NCBI GenBank assembly: GCA_022432975.1
Contig: CM039503.1
Coordinates: 52,636,466 to 52,700,465, forward strand
DNA length: 64,000 nt
From: Begonia masoniana
Taxonomy: Eukaryota; Streptophyta; Magnoliopsida; Cucurbitales; Begoniaceae
Reading direction: 5' to 3'
In this document: piece by piece, positions 1-10,514 of the stretch
Numbering within the stretch: the first letter of the stretch is position 1
How the letters are laid out: each line of letters begins with the position of its first letter
Program-made: the position numbers and the translations under genes
Notes under the pieces: generated by a model
Database searches by the model: none
What the model saw: only the letters and a program-made list of their open reading frames with translations
Told to the model about the DNA's origin: nothing

Positions 1-1170
1 TCTGTCATGAAAACTCAACATACTCAGACTGAATCTTTAACTACTAGTCCTCCACACTGACAGACATCAGTTAAACCGCCCCATCAGCTGCCAGAACATT
101 GAATAGGTGCACTCCTCCAACCCGACTAGTCCTCAGTGAACTCAGTAAACACACCTGCTGTCACTTCTTCACCTACATCACAAAACTCATCTATTAGCCT
201 AATGCTAAGTAAGTAATGCAAAATGAAATGAATTACTGAAACATAAACTCCTAATCATGCAGTTTCTACTTTCTCATCTCAGTTGTTCATTCATCGTTTC
301 TGATTCAGATCCCCCTGTGAAATTGGGAGTTGGATCAACTCTCCCAAAGTATATATCCACTGACTCATTAAGGGGTGGATTATTTCCCTTAACAGTAAAT
401 CTGATTCACATGTTCAGATCCCCCCGTGAAATTGGAAGTTGGATCAGCTCTTCCAAAGTATATTTATATCCACTGTCTCATTAAGGGGCGGATTAATTTC
501 CTTAACAGTAAGTCTGTTTCACTTTGCTGTTTCATCACATTCAATCCTCTCCATACCAATATGTATTCAAATTCATTTTCGTATACATTTTGAAAATATG
601 ATGCATGGCATACAAACACATCCAAGTAAATACAAACCTAACGTTTTGTGATGTAGGCCCGAAGGCACAAGCAAACATTACTTACTTGATCTCCTGGAAA
701 TCACTCGTTTTCAACTACTCTGGAAGCCTTGCCCACCTAGTTTCATAAGCAGAATACCGATTAGATTACCACTAACTGTATCCTACATCACTCAGAAACC
801 TAAGGAGCTAGTTTGGAAGTTCTGGTCATCATACACTCTCAGCTCAGTACTAAATCCCGAACTCCATTCATTCACAATATCGACATAACACACACACATT
901 GCGCTCCCTCTGCTATCTAACCACTGAAATCTCAAGTGAACGAAAGGAAAACTTACCTAGTTGAGGAATGAGGATCGGTAAGGAGAATCGCCTGGAGTTC
1001 TGCTGAGCCTGAGCTGAATACCGAGAAAGGAGAAATGAGGGAATAGTGGCGGCTAAACCTCATTAAACCCTTCCTTAAATACATTTTCCACTTTTCAAAA
1101 TGCTAATTACTCTTTTGCCCTTGCATAGTTATTTATTAACCTAATCATCATTTTCTCTCAAATCCTCACA
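1..1170 (+). mobile_element. 3' part of an LTR, cut by the window edge
   Basis: No gene is visible. The stretch resembles the second half of the solo LTR at 6271-8794. Both share the phrases around ACCTACATCA and AGCCTAATGCT followed by AGTAAG (171-225 here, 7500-7550 there), a GATGTAGG-type motif, and a similar distance to an end in CA (about 1.0 and 1.3 kb). The last bases, TCCTCACA at 1163-1170, directly abut the stop of the neighbouring viral-like ORF, so an LTR insertion probably cut that ORF. The 5' end and target duplication lie outside the window. Relatedness was judged by eye, not by alignment. Confidence 0.5.
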
Positions 1171-1932
1171 TTATAAATGGTTAGTTAAATTCGGTTCAAT
1201 AGAACCGGGTGCTACAGTACTAGACTCAGCAGAAGATTCAGCACATTTGGTAATTGAAGATAAGTTAACAGTTTTTAAACTTTTAACTAATTCATCCATA
1301 AATTCATTATCCCTATTCGGATTTTTGAAATTAAAATTGGACAAGAATATTGGAGGCTTTAGATCAGGTTGACTAATAGCTAAAGCTTTGGAAGAGGATG
1401 CTTCTTTAGAAGAGTCTTGTGGTTTTGGAATTTCCTTGTTTAGTTTATCCAATTGTTTCTCAATTCTTTGGAGTTGGTTACCAACTGTGTTGAGATTTAT
1501 ATTTGTATAATTCAATTGTTTATGAATGGTGGATTCGATAATGACCTCTTTGTCTTTGGAGGAAGTATCTACTAAAGGAATTGCTTCAATAGTAGAACTT
1601 TTGTCTTGGCTAATTAACTGAATTGGTTCTAAAGGGGGATGGACGGACTTAACATCTCCTGTTTTAGTATGCCAATTGATTAGAAAATTGTCATATTGAT
1701 CTAAGACATCAATAGACGAAGTGTAATTTGGAATATAGTATTCCCAATACCATTTTGGAAAGAACATAAACGTTTGTTCTTTTTGAAGATAAGAGTAAAA
1801 TTGCTCTTTGATAATTTGGAAAGGATTCCCTGCATGCTGGTGATGAATCCATTTTCGAAATAAAGAATTGGAAGGTTTTTGGTAATCGTCATTAACAATA
1901 TCTCTAATTAAAGATCCTGGAGAGAAATCCAT
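1171..1932 (-). CDS. second ORF of endogenous caulimovirid-like element, 3'-truncated
   Basis: This is a 253-residue open frame. Its ATG at 1932-1930 overlaps the TAA of the movement-protein ORF (TAATG), an overlap often used for coupled termination and reinitiation on polycistronic mRNAs. The N-terminal third is rich in aromatic residues, with the sequence FFPKWYWEYYIP near residue 57. A central stretch around residues 142-168 has a heptad-like pattern (NQLQRIEKQLDKLNKE) suggesting a coiled coil. The remainder is Ser/Pro/Lys-rich. I do not recognise a catalytic domain. By position it could be a virion-associated or capsid-type protein. The frame stops exactly at the boundary with the LTR fragment, so the end is probably artificial. 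No protease or reverse-transcriptase region survives in the window. Confidence 0.55.
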   Translation of the reverse strand: MDFSPGSLIRDIVNDDYQKPSNSLFRKWIHHQHAGNPFQIIKEQFYSYLQKEQTFMFFPKWYWEYYIPNYTSSIDVLDQYDNFLINWHTKTGDVKSVHPPLEPIQLISQDKSSTIEAIPLVDTSSKDKEVIIESTIHKQLNYTNINLNTVGNQLQRIEKQLDKLNKEIPKPQDSSKEASSSKALAISQPDLKPPIFLSNFNFKNPNRDNEFMDELVKSLKTVNLSSITKCAESSAESSTVAPGSIEPNLTNHL

Positions 1933-2990
1933 TAGAGATTAAATTGCATTTCCGATGCAGTCGGAGAATCATCCTTTTTGTTATCTTCTTGACCAAATGT
2001 AGGATGTTTGTAAATTCCATGAGGAATTTGTTCTTTAGAAACCTGAATCTCTTCTATGTTTAGAGATTGAGGTAATTGGGAAGAACCAGAAATTGAATTC
2101 CGGGAACTAGGATTCTCGATTGGTTTGAAGGGAGAGAAACTAGATCGATTGGACAGACTTCGGGACAAAGAAATTCTTTTGGAAATTTCGGGAGTAAATT
2201 GGATTTGAATTTCTCCATCTGCTGTTTGAATAATTTGATCAATCTGAGAATTGATACTTGATCTTGGAAGTATGGCTTGAGGAATTGTCCATGTTGTTGA
2301 AAAAGTAACTTCTTCCCAGTCGATGAGACGAGGAATAGCTATATTGGCAGATAATAGATTACTTTCTATTACCATGGTTTTGCCAGGAATTTCTCGAATG
2401 ATGGCATTTGGACACAAAGTGTTCATTAATTTATAATTAATATGGTAGATGACCGCAATGGTTTCGGATCCTGGAAGAAAATCATAACCATGAATTTGAA
2501 TGTTCAAGGTGATAGCCTCAAACAGATTGGGATCTGTCAAAGACAGATTGAGATTTGGATATACATTAAAGTAAATTGGACCATGACATAAACTTGTTTG
2601 AATAACTCCCATGAGAGAGTTTTTCCAATTTTGATTTCTAGCGTCTCTTAGATTAGCTAGAATACTGGCATTTAAACCTGGAAGAGTTAAAGGTTTAAAA
2701 GCAATTTGAATTAATCCTATGTGGATATATTTGAATTTTTTGAAATATTTTTGGATATCTTTTAAACTTAGAAGTTTAATAGTTTTATCATTGGAATCTA
2801 AACAAATAGTTTGTTCAGAAATCTTGATAGCATTTTTGAAAAGGAATTCAAAAGTTCCTACTTTGTAAATTTCTTTGGTTTCTATTACAGGAATAGACCA
2901 TTGATTTTGCAAAGAGTTTTGAGAGATTTCTACTATTTGTTCATTCTTAGTAGAATTTGAAGATATATTGGTAATATCAGAAAAATTCAT
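1932..2990 (-). CDS. caulimovirid-type 30K-superfamily movement protein
   Basis: This is an intact 352-residue frame from ATG 2990. Residues ~40-230 look like the viral cell-to-cell movement domain of the 30K superfamily. They show a conserved IxIGxIQIAFKPL strand, a central acidic position in LRDARNQNWKNSLMG, a second strand with GPIYFNVYPNL, and a HGYDFLPGS segment. The C-terminal ~110 residues are Ser/Pro-rich and probably disordered. In pararetroviruses this protein dilates plasmodesmata. It lies between a tRNA-Met primer site (3557-3570) and a second overlapping ORF, on one strand. This gene order is typical of Caulimoviridae, and less often of Ty3-type elements that carry a movement gene. 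The open frame suggests a moderately young insertion. Confidence 0.75.
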   Translation of the reverse strand: MNFSDITNISSNSTKNEQIVEISQNSLQNQWSIPVIETKEIYKVGTFEFLFKNAIKISEQTICLDSNDKTIKLLSLKDIQKYFKKFKYIHIGLIQIAFKPLTLPGLNASILANLRDARNQNWKNSLMGVIQTSLCHGPIYFNVYPNLNLSLTDPNLFEAITLNIQIHGYDFLPGSETIAVIYHINYKLMNTLCPNAIIREIPGKTMVIESNLLSANIAIPRLIDWEEVTFSTTWTIPQAILPRSSINSQIDQIIQTADGEIQIQFTPEISKRISLSRSLSNRSSFSPFKPIENPSSRNSISGSSQLPQSLNIEEIQVSKEQIPHGIYKHPTFGQEDNKKDDSPTASEMQFNL

Positions 2991-3556
2991 TTTAGAAAAT
3001 AGTTAATTCATTTATGCAAAAAGCAAATCTTTTCTAAGTTTAATCTTAGGATGTTAATTTGAAATGATATAATAATCCTTATTGATGATCACTTCTTCTC
3101 GTATTGAATTATTGAAATACCTTATTGATTTATTAATCACTCCTTATTGTTTCAATACTTCTCCTTATGTAGACTGTGAATTACCCATATCAATACAACC
3201 ATCTCAAAGAGAATAATGTCATAATACTTTAGTAATCAATCCTCAATTATCTCGTAAATGGGTGTAAAAGCCTAAACGCCAAACCACAGCTAAAACGGCA
3301 ACAACCCCGACGAGAATCCAGAAGATAAAGTCTAAAGTATCATAAACATTTAGTATTGATATTGCACACAGATATACACAAGAATAGATAAAGAAGCTTA
3401 TTGGAGAAATCAACTCATCATATTGGTAAATCAACTCATCTTATTGAGAAAAATAAATCATCGTATTGGTTATTATTCATATCAAATTAAATTAATAAGA
3501 TTACTCTTAGAACTGATTACTTAATTCATAAATGAACTAACAATGTTCTAGCCTAA
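2991..3556 (-). other. leader between primer site and movement-protein ORF
   Basis: This AT-rich leader contains imperfect direct repeats (CAACTCATC around 3411 and 3431; CTTATTGAT-type phrases at 3075-3160). It also holds a 62-codon open stretch without an ATG (3243-3434) that encodes two very hydrophobic segments. No other gene is seen. Confidence 0.4.
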
Positions 3557-3570
3557 TGGCTCTGATACCA
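3557..3570 (-). other. tRNA-Met primer binding site
   Basis: On the minus strand the sequence reads TGGTATCAGAGCCA, complementary to the 3' end of initiator tRNA-Met. This is the reverse-transcription primer site used by caulimovirids and many copia elements. It sits between the putative promoter and the movement-protein ORF. The bases just upstream on that strand (GCAGCA, then ATA) could also be an LTR end, so an LTR retrotransposon carrying a movement gene is not excluded. Confidence 0.8.
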
Positions 3571-3790
3571 TATTGCTGCAGAAAGAGGAAAAAGACGAAA
3601 GACGGAAAAAGACCACAATTAAGACTTATAAAACTTATTATTATCTACAGAAGGAGTAGAAGTATAGAAGAATTTATATTAACAAGAGTTATAAAACTTA
3701 CAAGTAGGTAAGGAGTATACAAACCGAGAGAGTTTTTCAGATGAGAAGGCAAACTCTAAAAACTTAAGAAGAAAAGAAAACAAAGGCTCC

Positions 3791-3800
3791 TTTATATAGA
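3791..3800 (-). promoter_or_regulatory. TATA box of the pararetroviral-type promoter
   Basis: The minus strand reads TCTATATAAA followed by GGAGCC, a plant TATA box about 220 bp upstream of the primer site. Together with the TGACG pair at 3835-3848 it has the layout of a 35S-type caulimoviral promoter. Activity in the plant is unknown. Confidence 0.6.
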
Positions 3801-3834
3801 GGAGGAGGAGCTTACAAACAAACAAAAACTAAAT

Positions 3835-3848
3835 CGTCATGAATGACG
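3835..3848 (-). promoter_or_regulatory. as-1-like inverted TGACG pair
   Basis: CGTCA (3835-3839) and TGACG (3844-3848) form an inverted pair about 40-50 bp upstream of the TATA box. Paired TGACG motifs (as-1) bind TGA bZIP factors in caulimoviral promoters. Spacing and position are similar here, but the pair is inverted rather than direct. Confidence 0.45.
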
Positions 3849-4035
3849 CGCCAAAACACTAGCTAGTGGAGCTAGTGGATGTACTATTAGTGTTAGTGGA
3901 AGCACTATTTGAATTAGTGGATGCACTGTTTGGGTCCACTACTTTTGGACATGTCTGGCACCAGGCTGACTTTGGAAACGGTGGAAACTCATGAGCTGGA
4001 TTCCACTCTAACCACTTAGTAGCTTCAATTTTACC

Positions 4036-4058
4036 ATATATATATATATATATATATA
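4036..4058. repeat. (AT)n microsatellite
   Basis: A perfect AT run of about 23 bp adjoins the GGTCCG-rich repeat. Confidence 0.9.
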
Positions 4059-4235
4059 GGGTGGGAGGAATCGGGATCGAACTGGGATCGGACTGAAAAT
4101 TTGGTCCGATCCCGGTTCCTCCCAGGGTCGATTCCGGTCTTCAAGAAAAAATTCTCGAAGACTTGGTCCAATTTCAGTCTGGGCTTGGGACCGGATCAGA
4201 CCGGACCGAACCAACTTGTGCCCACCCTTGTTATA
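4059..4235. repeat. GGxCCGGACC-rich non-autonomous element
   Basis: The sequence begins AGGGTGGGA and ends GTGCCCACCCTT, giving short imperfect terminal inverted repeats. The inside consists of repeated GATCGG/GGTCCG/CCGGACC words. Similar material recurs at 15590-15720, 18480-18880, 22422-23290, 26935-27000 and 29040-29370. The copy at 22422 has a perfect 8-bp target duplication, which suggests a hAT MITE family. No clear duplication is seen at this copy. The ORF through it is not a gene. Confidence 0.5.
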
Positions 4236-5259
4236 ATGTATTTACCAATATAGTACGTCATAATTTAAAAATACAAGTTTAATATCTTGAATAATTTAAA
4301 TTGTTGATGTAAGATGTGGCTCAAAACTATTGTAGTTCTTAAAAATCACTATTAGTTAGTAGTTAGGCAGTTAATCAAATTGTGAAAAAAAAATATAATT
4401 ATTTGGTAGATTATCTTATGTGATTTATGAAATTGAAGTGTTTAATAAATTATTATGCTTAATTACTATTATAATATTAAATTACACAAAAGTACACTAT
4501 AATAATTGTTAAATGTACTTTTTTTAATATCTTTTATTTATTTTAATATTTAATAAATCTAAATGAAGCAATTGAATGCATAATAAATTTGTATAGAATT
4601 GGGGGAGGGAGACGTTATGGCAGAAATACAAGAGATGAGAAGAATAAATTGGTTATATGTCTTTATTTTTTTTTTTAAACACTATTTATACGTAGCATTC
4701 CATCTCCAGCTAATACGCGATTTTTTTGGGTAAAATCTAATAGAAAATTCATGCAGGCCTCAACCCAAAATAGACAATACTACAACAGTTGGTTGGTGAA
4801 GTTTTAGCTCTTACAAATATAAATTAGCAATAGGTAATACCATTCTAACATAAAATGTACAACTTATGAAATAATTAAAATTAAGAGGAGAATCGTCATT
4901 TCACAACTATAAAGCAAACAAAGAGAAAGAAGAAAACAAACATTAAAGTAACACGCGATGGCAAACAACAATCTTTCACCTTGACACTAATCTTAGAAAA
5001 ATTTAACAAAAAAAAAAAAAAATTGCCCGAGTGTTAACTCTGGAGAGTCATTCTAATGCATGACCTTTAACATTATGAGGCAATAAACAAATTTATTACC
5101 CGAGAGGGCTAGGTCAACAAGTGAGATCTGTTTTCTTAAGAATGTTTTTTTTCGATAAAAATTCTAACCGAGTTTAGTATGTTTCTCGTGAAATGAAGTT
5201 TACTATCTTCAGGCTTTGATCTTTTAGGAAAAGCTTGGCATTTTTTAGACAAATGTAAC
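4236..5259. other. AT-rich intergenic DNA
   Basis: No gene or named repeat is recognised. Poly-A and poly-T runs occur (4388, 4668, 5009). Confidence 0.6.
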
Positions 5260-6270
5260 TGTAATACCCGGCTGTACGAAATATTAATATTTTAATTAAA
5301 ATAGTATTTTTGTTAATATGTCAAATCAAGTCCATTTTGCGAAAAGAAAGCGTTATTACGATCCTAATAATTAATAAGGATTTTAGAAAAATTTCGAGAA
5401 TTTTAGGAGTTTAACGCTAATTTTACGAGAATTACGTTTATCGTAATATAAAGGACATTATGGTAAAAATAGTAAACGGAGTCTGAATTGCGAACGGACA
5501 GTTTTAATGGAACCATAATAATAAGTTGGATTTGTGAGCAAAATAAGAAAATTTGGAGAAACCGAATAATCGGTTAATTAACGAAACGAAACGAAGGACG
5601 AAACTAATAGAAAAACAAGTGAAGGACGAAAAGGTAATTTACAAAGTCAAAAATCTAATTTTTTCTTCTCTTCTCCCTCATTCACGATTTCTCTCTTTTC
5701 CCTCTGCGAACCCTCAGGCGATTTCTCTCCCACGCACGGCGTTCTCCATTCCGGTGATTTCTCCTCCTCCGTTCGACTCGTTTTCTTCGTGTTTTCTCCT
5801 TCAATCAACGCTCTAGGTAAGGTTATATGGTTTTGGAAAGTTTATTCATAGTTTTCGGGTCGTTTAACTGTTAGGGTTTCATTTAGGGTTTCGTTAAAAA
5901 TGTGATTTAGGGTTTGAAATCGATAGGTTTACATTAGTTGTGGATGTAATGGATGTATTGGACGTTATGGGACGAAGTTAAATCGATTTGTGAGAAATGT
6001 TAAAGTTTCAGAATTTTAGGGGTTTTTGGAAAACTCGTTAATGGAAATTTTGAGGTGTCGAGCGTGAATTACTCGATAAAACGCCTCGATTAGATAAGTT
6101 AGAATTTTAGAAATTTCCTTAGTTAAGGATTTCGTTAATTTGGACGTTTAATAGCTTAAACTCGTATTAACGACAATTGTGGTGAATTTGCCTTAGGGAA
6201 CAACGCTCGTGGACGGAGCTTGAAGTTCAACGTGCACGAGGTAAGTTCTCGTGACTTACTCTGGCCGATT

Positions 6271-8794
6271 TGTAACAACCCCATTAGGGCCGAGACTGAT
6301 TCATAATTTTCGTAAATCATTTACACTAAATTTACTCTCTATATTTTTTTTTCTTTTAAACAGTACTCAAAGACAATGCCACATCTGATAAAAACTGAAT
6401 CCTTCAAAAACTCGGCTCCCACATAAGACTATCGACACAGTCAGTCACAGAGACGATCGACATGACTCAGACATCGGTTCCATAACGTGTTCGGGCAGAA
6501 GGAAAGTGCCCTCAGACCACTCGACTTTATCGATCGCGGGTTGCATGGATTTGCAGTCATCTACCGATAGGAACACATTCCCTGAATGTCGCGTGCAATC
6601 CGCGTGACTCAGTAGATGTCGCCCAGTAGAAGACATCATCCGATGGACACGAGCGTTTCACGTGACTCATGGACATCGCCCGGTAGAAGACCTCTACTGA
6701 TTACTAAATGACACAGCATAATTACCCACATCATCCGATCACAAAACGACAAGACTTAATAATCACTTGTTCCGATAGCGAAAACATCTACATCTACCGG
6801 TTAACATGTGAATCACACGTGACATAATAATCATCATCCGATAGAAGACCTCTACCGGTGAGTAAGGAATTTCTAGCATCTGCCGATTGTAATAATCAGC
6901 ATCTACCGATTGACATGTGCATCGCACGTGACATAGAAGCATCATCCGATAGAAGACCTCTACCGGTGAATAAGAAATTCCTAGCATCTGTCGATCATAA
7001 TATTCAGCATCTACCGATTTACATGTGCATTGCACGTGACATATAAGCATCATCCGATAGAAGGCCTCTACCGGTGAATAAGAAATTCCTAGCATCTGCC
7101 GATAGTAATAATCGGCATCTACCTATGACAACATCTACGAAACGAGACATCCTGACTTTCACAGACTTCAACTTGACTAAAATAAGATTGCACAGGTATA
7201 AATCATAGACTCCTCCAGAATACGTGTAGCGGAAGACTTAAATAAAACATAAATCATTCTATCTCCTCATGATCATTCTTAAACTTAGAAATCCAGTCAG
7301 ACAAATCCTAAAATCCATCGTGTTAAGAAAATCTCTTCGTACTTAATTTCAGTATGTATAATTCTTACTAACATCATAAGAGCAGTAACCAGGGGTCATA
7401 ATCGTCTTTCCAGCCACAAATCTATCACCCTGAGCACCATCCAGCAACCAGTCTTAGACATCCTCACTGAATTTGGAATCCTTACCTGGTAGTTCTTCAC
7501 CTACATCATAAGGTTTAAACTATAAGCCTAATGCTTAGTAAGGAGTGCAATACTAACATGTATGCATGAATGCACAGTTGAAAAGAACACATTTTCATAA
7601 TCATTCCTCGTTACATTCTTGTTCATGTTCTTGTTCATCGTTTACATCACGTTCTTGTTCATCATTTACATCATGTGGATTAAGGGAGGATTTGTGCCGA
7701 AAAGGGGGTTGATAGTGAAAGTGTATATAGTCCCTTGCGGGCCGTATTCATGGTCCTCCTTTTGGACAGTGACATACGTCAAACAGCCCCAACCCTCTCT
7801 TAATCCTTGTTACATAAGTTTCATGTTCATATCTTGATCGTGAAGGAAAACGTGCACTTAAAACATTTTCATATGCTTGAAAAAGAAAACAATCGTGAAT
7901 CATGAGTATGAGTACTCTCATTTCATCAGACTAAAAGGACAGCTCATTCATTCATCAAAAGATCATACTATCAACTCGAGTATCATAACCAAACAAACAA
8001 TAGCACAGATAACCTTTAAACATTATAGACATCATCTACCTAGTACCCTTGTGATGTAGGGCCTTAATGGCCGGAAATCTTACTCACTCACTTACCTGGT
8101 TTCCCTTAGCAACTTGAGCACTTCACCTCGGATTTTTTCTTCACCTAAAACATTTCACATTACAGAGTTAAAACAAAATCCTAAAAGTTCTAACCAAAAG
8201 TCATCCTGGAATCTAACGTACATGTATTTCTAAGTTCTTTAGTCAAACACCTTATATACGTAGATCAAGTTTCTAGAACCTAAAATGCCCAGATTCAACC
8301 TAGCAACTAAACACAGTCGGTTATCTTAATGTCCAGAATCGAATCAGAAATTCCATTACTAAACGCAGATTATAAATGTTACTACAATAACTCTGCCATT
8401 GAAGAATCTGAAACTTCAAGTTCTAGCTGAAAACAGAGCTCTAAGTAACTAACCAGCAGCTACATTGTCTAAGTCTTACCTAGAGCGTGGAATGTCGGGG
8501 TGGAGACTGAAGAATCGGTCGCCGACGAAGGAGTCGCTGGCAAAGAAAAGGAGAGCTCTGAAGGTTGAGAAATCGCAGAAAGAAATTGTCGGCTACAGTG
8601 GAGTTTTAGTGAGGTTTAAGGATTTTCATTTTCTATTTATATCGATTGAAATCCATCTTATTTACAATTCTGTCATCACACAAATAAAATCAATTAAGCT
8701 CTGGCATTTAAATTCAAAATTGTAAAGGTTAATGGTGGAGGTGACAGTTAAAGCTGTTAAGAAAATACCTAGCCGAACATTGTCGGGTGTTACA
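6271..8794 (+). mobile_element. solo LTR (inner), nested in the outer LTR
   Basis: It begins TGTAACAACCCC (6271) and ends GGGTGTTACA (8794), with inverted termini as in many plant gypsy LTRs. Perfect 5-bp target duplications CGATT flank it (6266-6270 and 8795-8799). Joining the flanks restores continuous outer-LTR sequence, so this insertion is the younger one. It is 2524 bp long with no internal region. It contains a 108-bp tandem array at about 6780-7110 and a segment shared with the fragment at 1-1170. No protein gene is supported. Confidence 0.88.
6780..7112. repeat. 108-bp tandem repeat, about three copies
   Basis: The phrase ATAGAAGACCTCTACCGG recurs at 6841, 6949 and (one change) 7057, a constant period of 108 bp. 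Each unit also carries CACGTGACAT and CATCTACCGATT. More degenerate copies extend left to about 6600. Because 108 is divisible by three, repetitive frames stay open on both strands. They are not proteins. Confidence 0.85.
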
Positions 8795-9592
8795 CGATTG
8801 GCCTACACCGTACGTCGAAGTCATCTCGAGAAGTTTTGGTGACGTGTTTGTTTAAATTGCTTTGGTTGGGTAGTTAGATTTAGTTCTTTTATAGCTTATG
8901 TTTTTTTAGTCTTGATGGTATATATGTTGTATGTTTAAATTATGCTATAATTGTTCATGCATCACAGTTTTAAATTATGCATAGAAAATGAATTTCCGCA
9001 CTATGTTTTAAAGAAAATGGCGATGTGGCCTGAAAGGGGGCTATTGATCTATTGTGTGGATCGATTAAGAGTCTGTCACAATACCACATCTAATATGAAC
9101 CGATGTATGTTTATGGTCATACGAGGTGGGGCTCAGGCATGGCTGTGCGTGTTGCAAGCATGTTCCCCTCTCCTCTAGGTGGAAATGGTTGTCCAACCAC
9201 ATGATGTGCCCTCTCCATTTAGGGGGTTGAGATCTCGGTGACAACCTATGTAAAGATAAGAAAATGTTGCATGATTTATGAACTCATATGCACAGCATGC
9301 ATTTACGTTTACGAAACTTGCTGAGCTTTAGCTCATAGATTGTCTGTATGGTGTAGGTGATCTTGACATAGGTGAGGACGAGATCCCTCCATCCCAGTAA
9401 TGATGCAGTTGAAGGAGGATGGCCTGTGGGAATGCGCTGGGCAGTCGGTGCGTTTTGACCCGTGGGGATGTGTGTATGTATTTTTGGGATTTGATGGTTA
9501 GTATAAAATGTATAGTTGAACATATTAAGATGTTTGGAATCTGGATAGTGGATAGGTTTATGTTTTGATGTCTTAAACGTTTTGGTAAACTT

Positions 9593-9807
9593 GTTTTATG
9601 AAATGTTTTGTTAAACCGCTATTTTAATTCGTTGATGAACTGCTTGGTGATTTTTAACAGGAGTAAACGTTTAGTTTTTAAACGGATCCACGTAGTTCAT
9701 GTTTTATGAAATGTTTTGTTAACCGCTATTTTAATTCGTTGATGAACTGCTTGGTGATTTTTAACAGAAGTAAACGTTTAATTTTTAAACGGATCCACGC
9801 AGTTCAT
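9593..9807. repeat. two 108-bp tandem copies in the outer LTR
   Basis: GTTTTATGAAATGTTTTGTT starts at 9593 and again at 9701. The units are nearly identical (a few substitutions) and end in AGTTCAT. They are unrelated in sequence to the 108-bp array in the inner LTR. Confidence 0.85.
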
Positions 9808-10035
9808 TTTCATGAAAAAATATTTCATTTTAAATGATTTTCGAGTCGGTTTTGAATGAGGTTATGGAGGAGGTACGAGTATCGGGTGGTTTTATGTCAA
9901 ATTGTATTGTGAAGATGCATGTGTGTTTAGTGATAATTGAGGATGAGGTAGAAGTGTTAAGGGTAGTGTTTACGCAGGGAAAGAAGAAGGAAAGAAATAG
10001 GAGGCAAGTCCTCTGGAATTCGGATTCCAGAGGAC

Positions 10036-10251
10036 TTGGCGATCGATCGCCAGGTAAGGTGATCGATCGCCCCTCTTGGTCACACTCTGGAAGAAATTTC
10101 AGAGCGTGTGCCGAGCGATCGCCAGGTGATGGCGATCGCTTGGCAAGAAGTGATCGCCGAAGGGCAATCATTCGCTCGGAGAGGGGCGATCGATCGCCCC
10201 TCAGTTTTCTTCACAGGCGATCGATCGCCTGTTTTGGGCGATCGATCTCCC
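10036..10251. repeat. cluster of GATCGATC palindromes
   Basis: There are at least six GCGATCG-type palindromes within 215 bp: GGCGATCGATCGCC at 10038, GATCGATCGCC at 10061, GCGATCGC near 10114 and 10132, an 18-bp palindrome at 10183-10200, another at 10214-10231, and a near copy at 10236. They lie near the 3' end of the outer LTR. Confidence 0.8.
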
Positions 10252-10514
10252 ATTTACATTTTGGGACAGTGTCCCTTTTTGCTCTCCGCCTTTGATTAAA
10301 TGTTTTAATTGTTTTAAATATTTGTTTTAATTGTTTTAAGAAATTGTTTTAAGTTTGATTTAAATTGTTTTTAAGCAAATAGTTTTCGAACGGTTTCAAC
10401 AATTTAGTCTACGAGTTAAATTCCGCATAAATACTGCAAAGTTTAAAAATAAAAGATAAAATGAAAAATTTTATACGGTAAAATTAGGATACGGGTAAGG
10501 GTCGCTACAGTAAC

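Larger units (their letters stand above)
5260..10509 (+). mobile_element. solo LTR (outer), interrupted by a nested solo LTR
   Basis: The left end is TGTAATACCCGG (5260) and the right end is GGGTCGCTACA (10509), so it has TG...CA termini. The 5-bp direct repeats GTAAC at 5255-5259 and 10510-10514 are perfect target-site duplications. Removing the nested insertion (2524 bp plus one 5-bp duplication) leaves an LTR of 2721 bp. No primer site, polypurine tract or internal coding region is present, so this is a solo LTR formed by LTR-LTR recombination. Length and termini suit Ty3/gypsy LTRs. ORFs inside are not genes. Strand is arbitrary. Confidence 0.85.

Noticed and set aside
3557..3570. tRNA-Met-like sequence as a tRNA gene
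   Set aside because: Only the 3' end complement is present; there is no cloverleaf, so it is a primer site.
6763..7095. Regular 108-bp repeats as a possible CRISPR-like or repeat-protein locus
   Set aside because: The units are tandem without spacers, lie inside a plant LTR, and stay open only because 108 is divisible by three.
9830..10299. Overlapping frames rich in Arg/Ser around 9.8-10.3 kb
   Set aside because: They are translations of the GATCGATC palindrome cluster inside the outer LTR.
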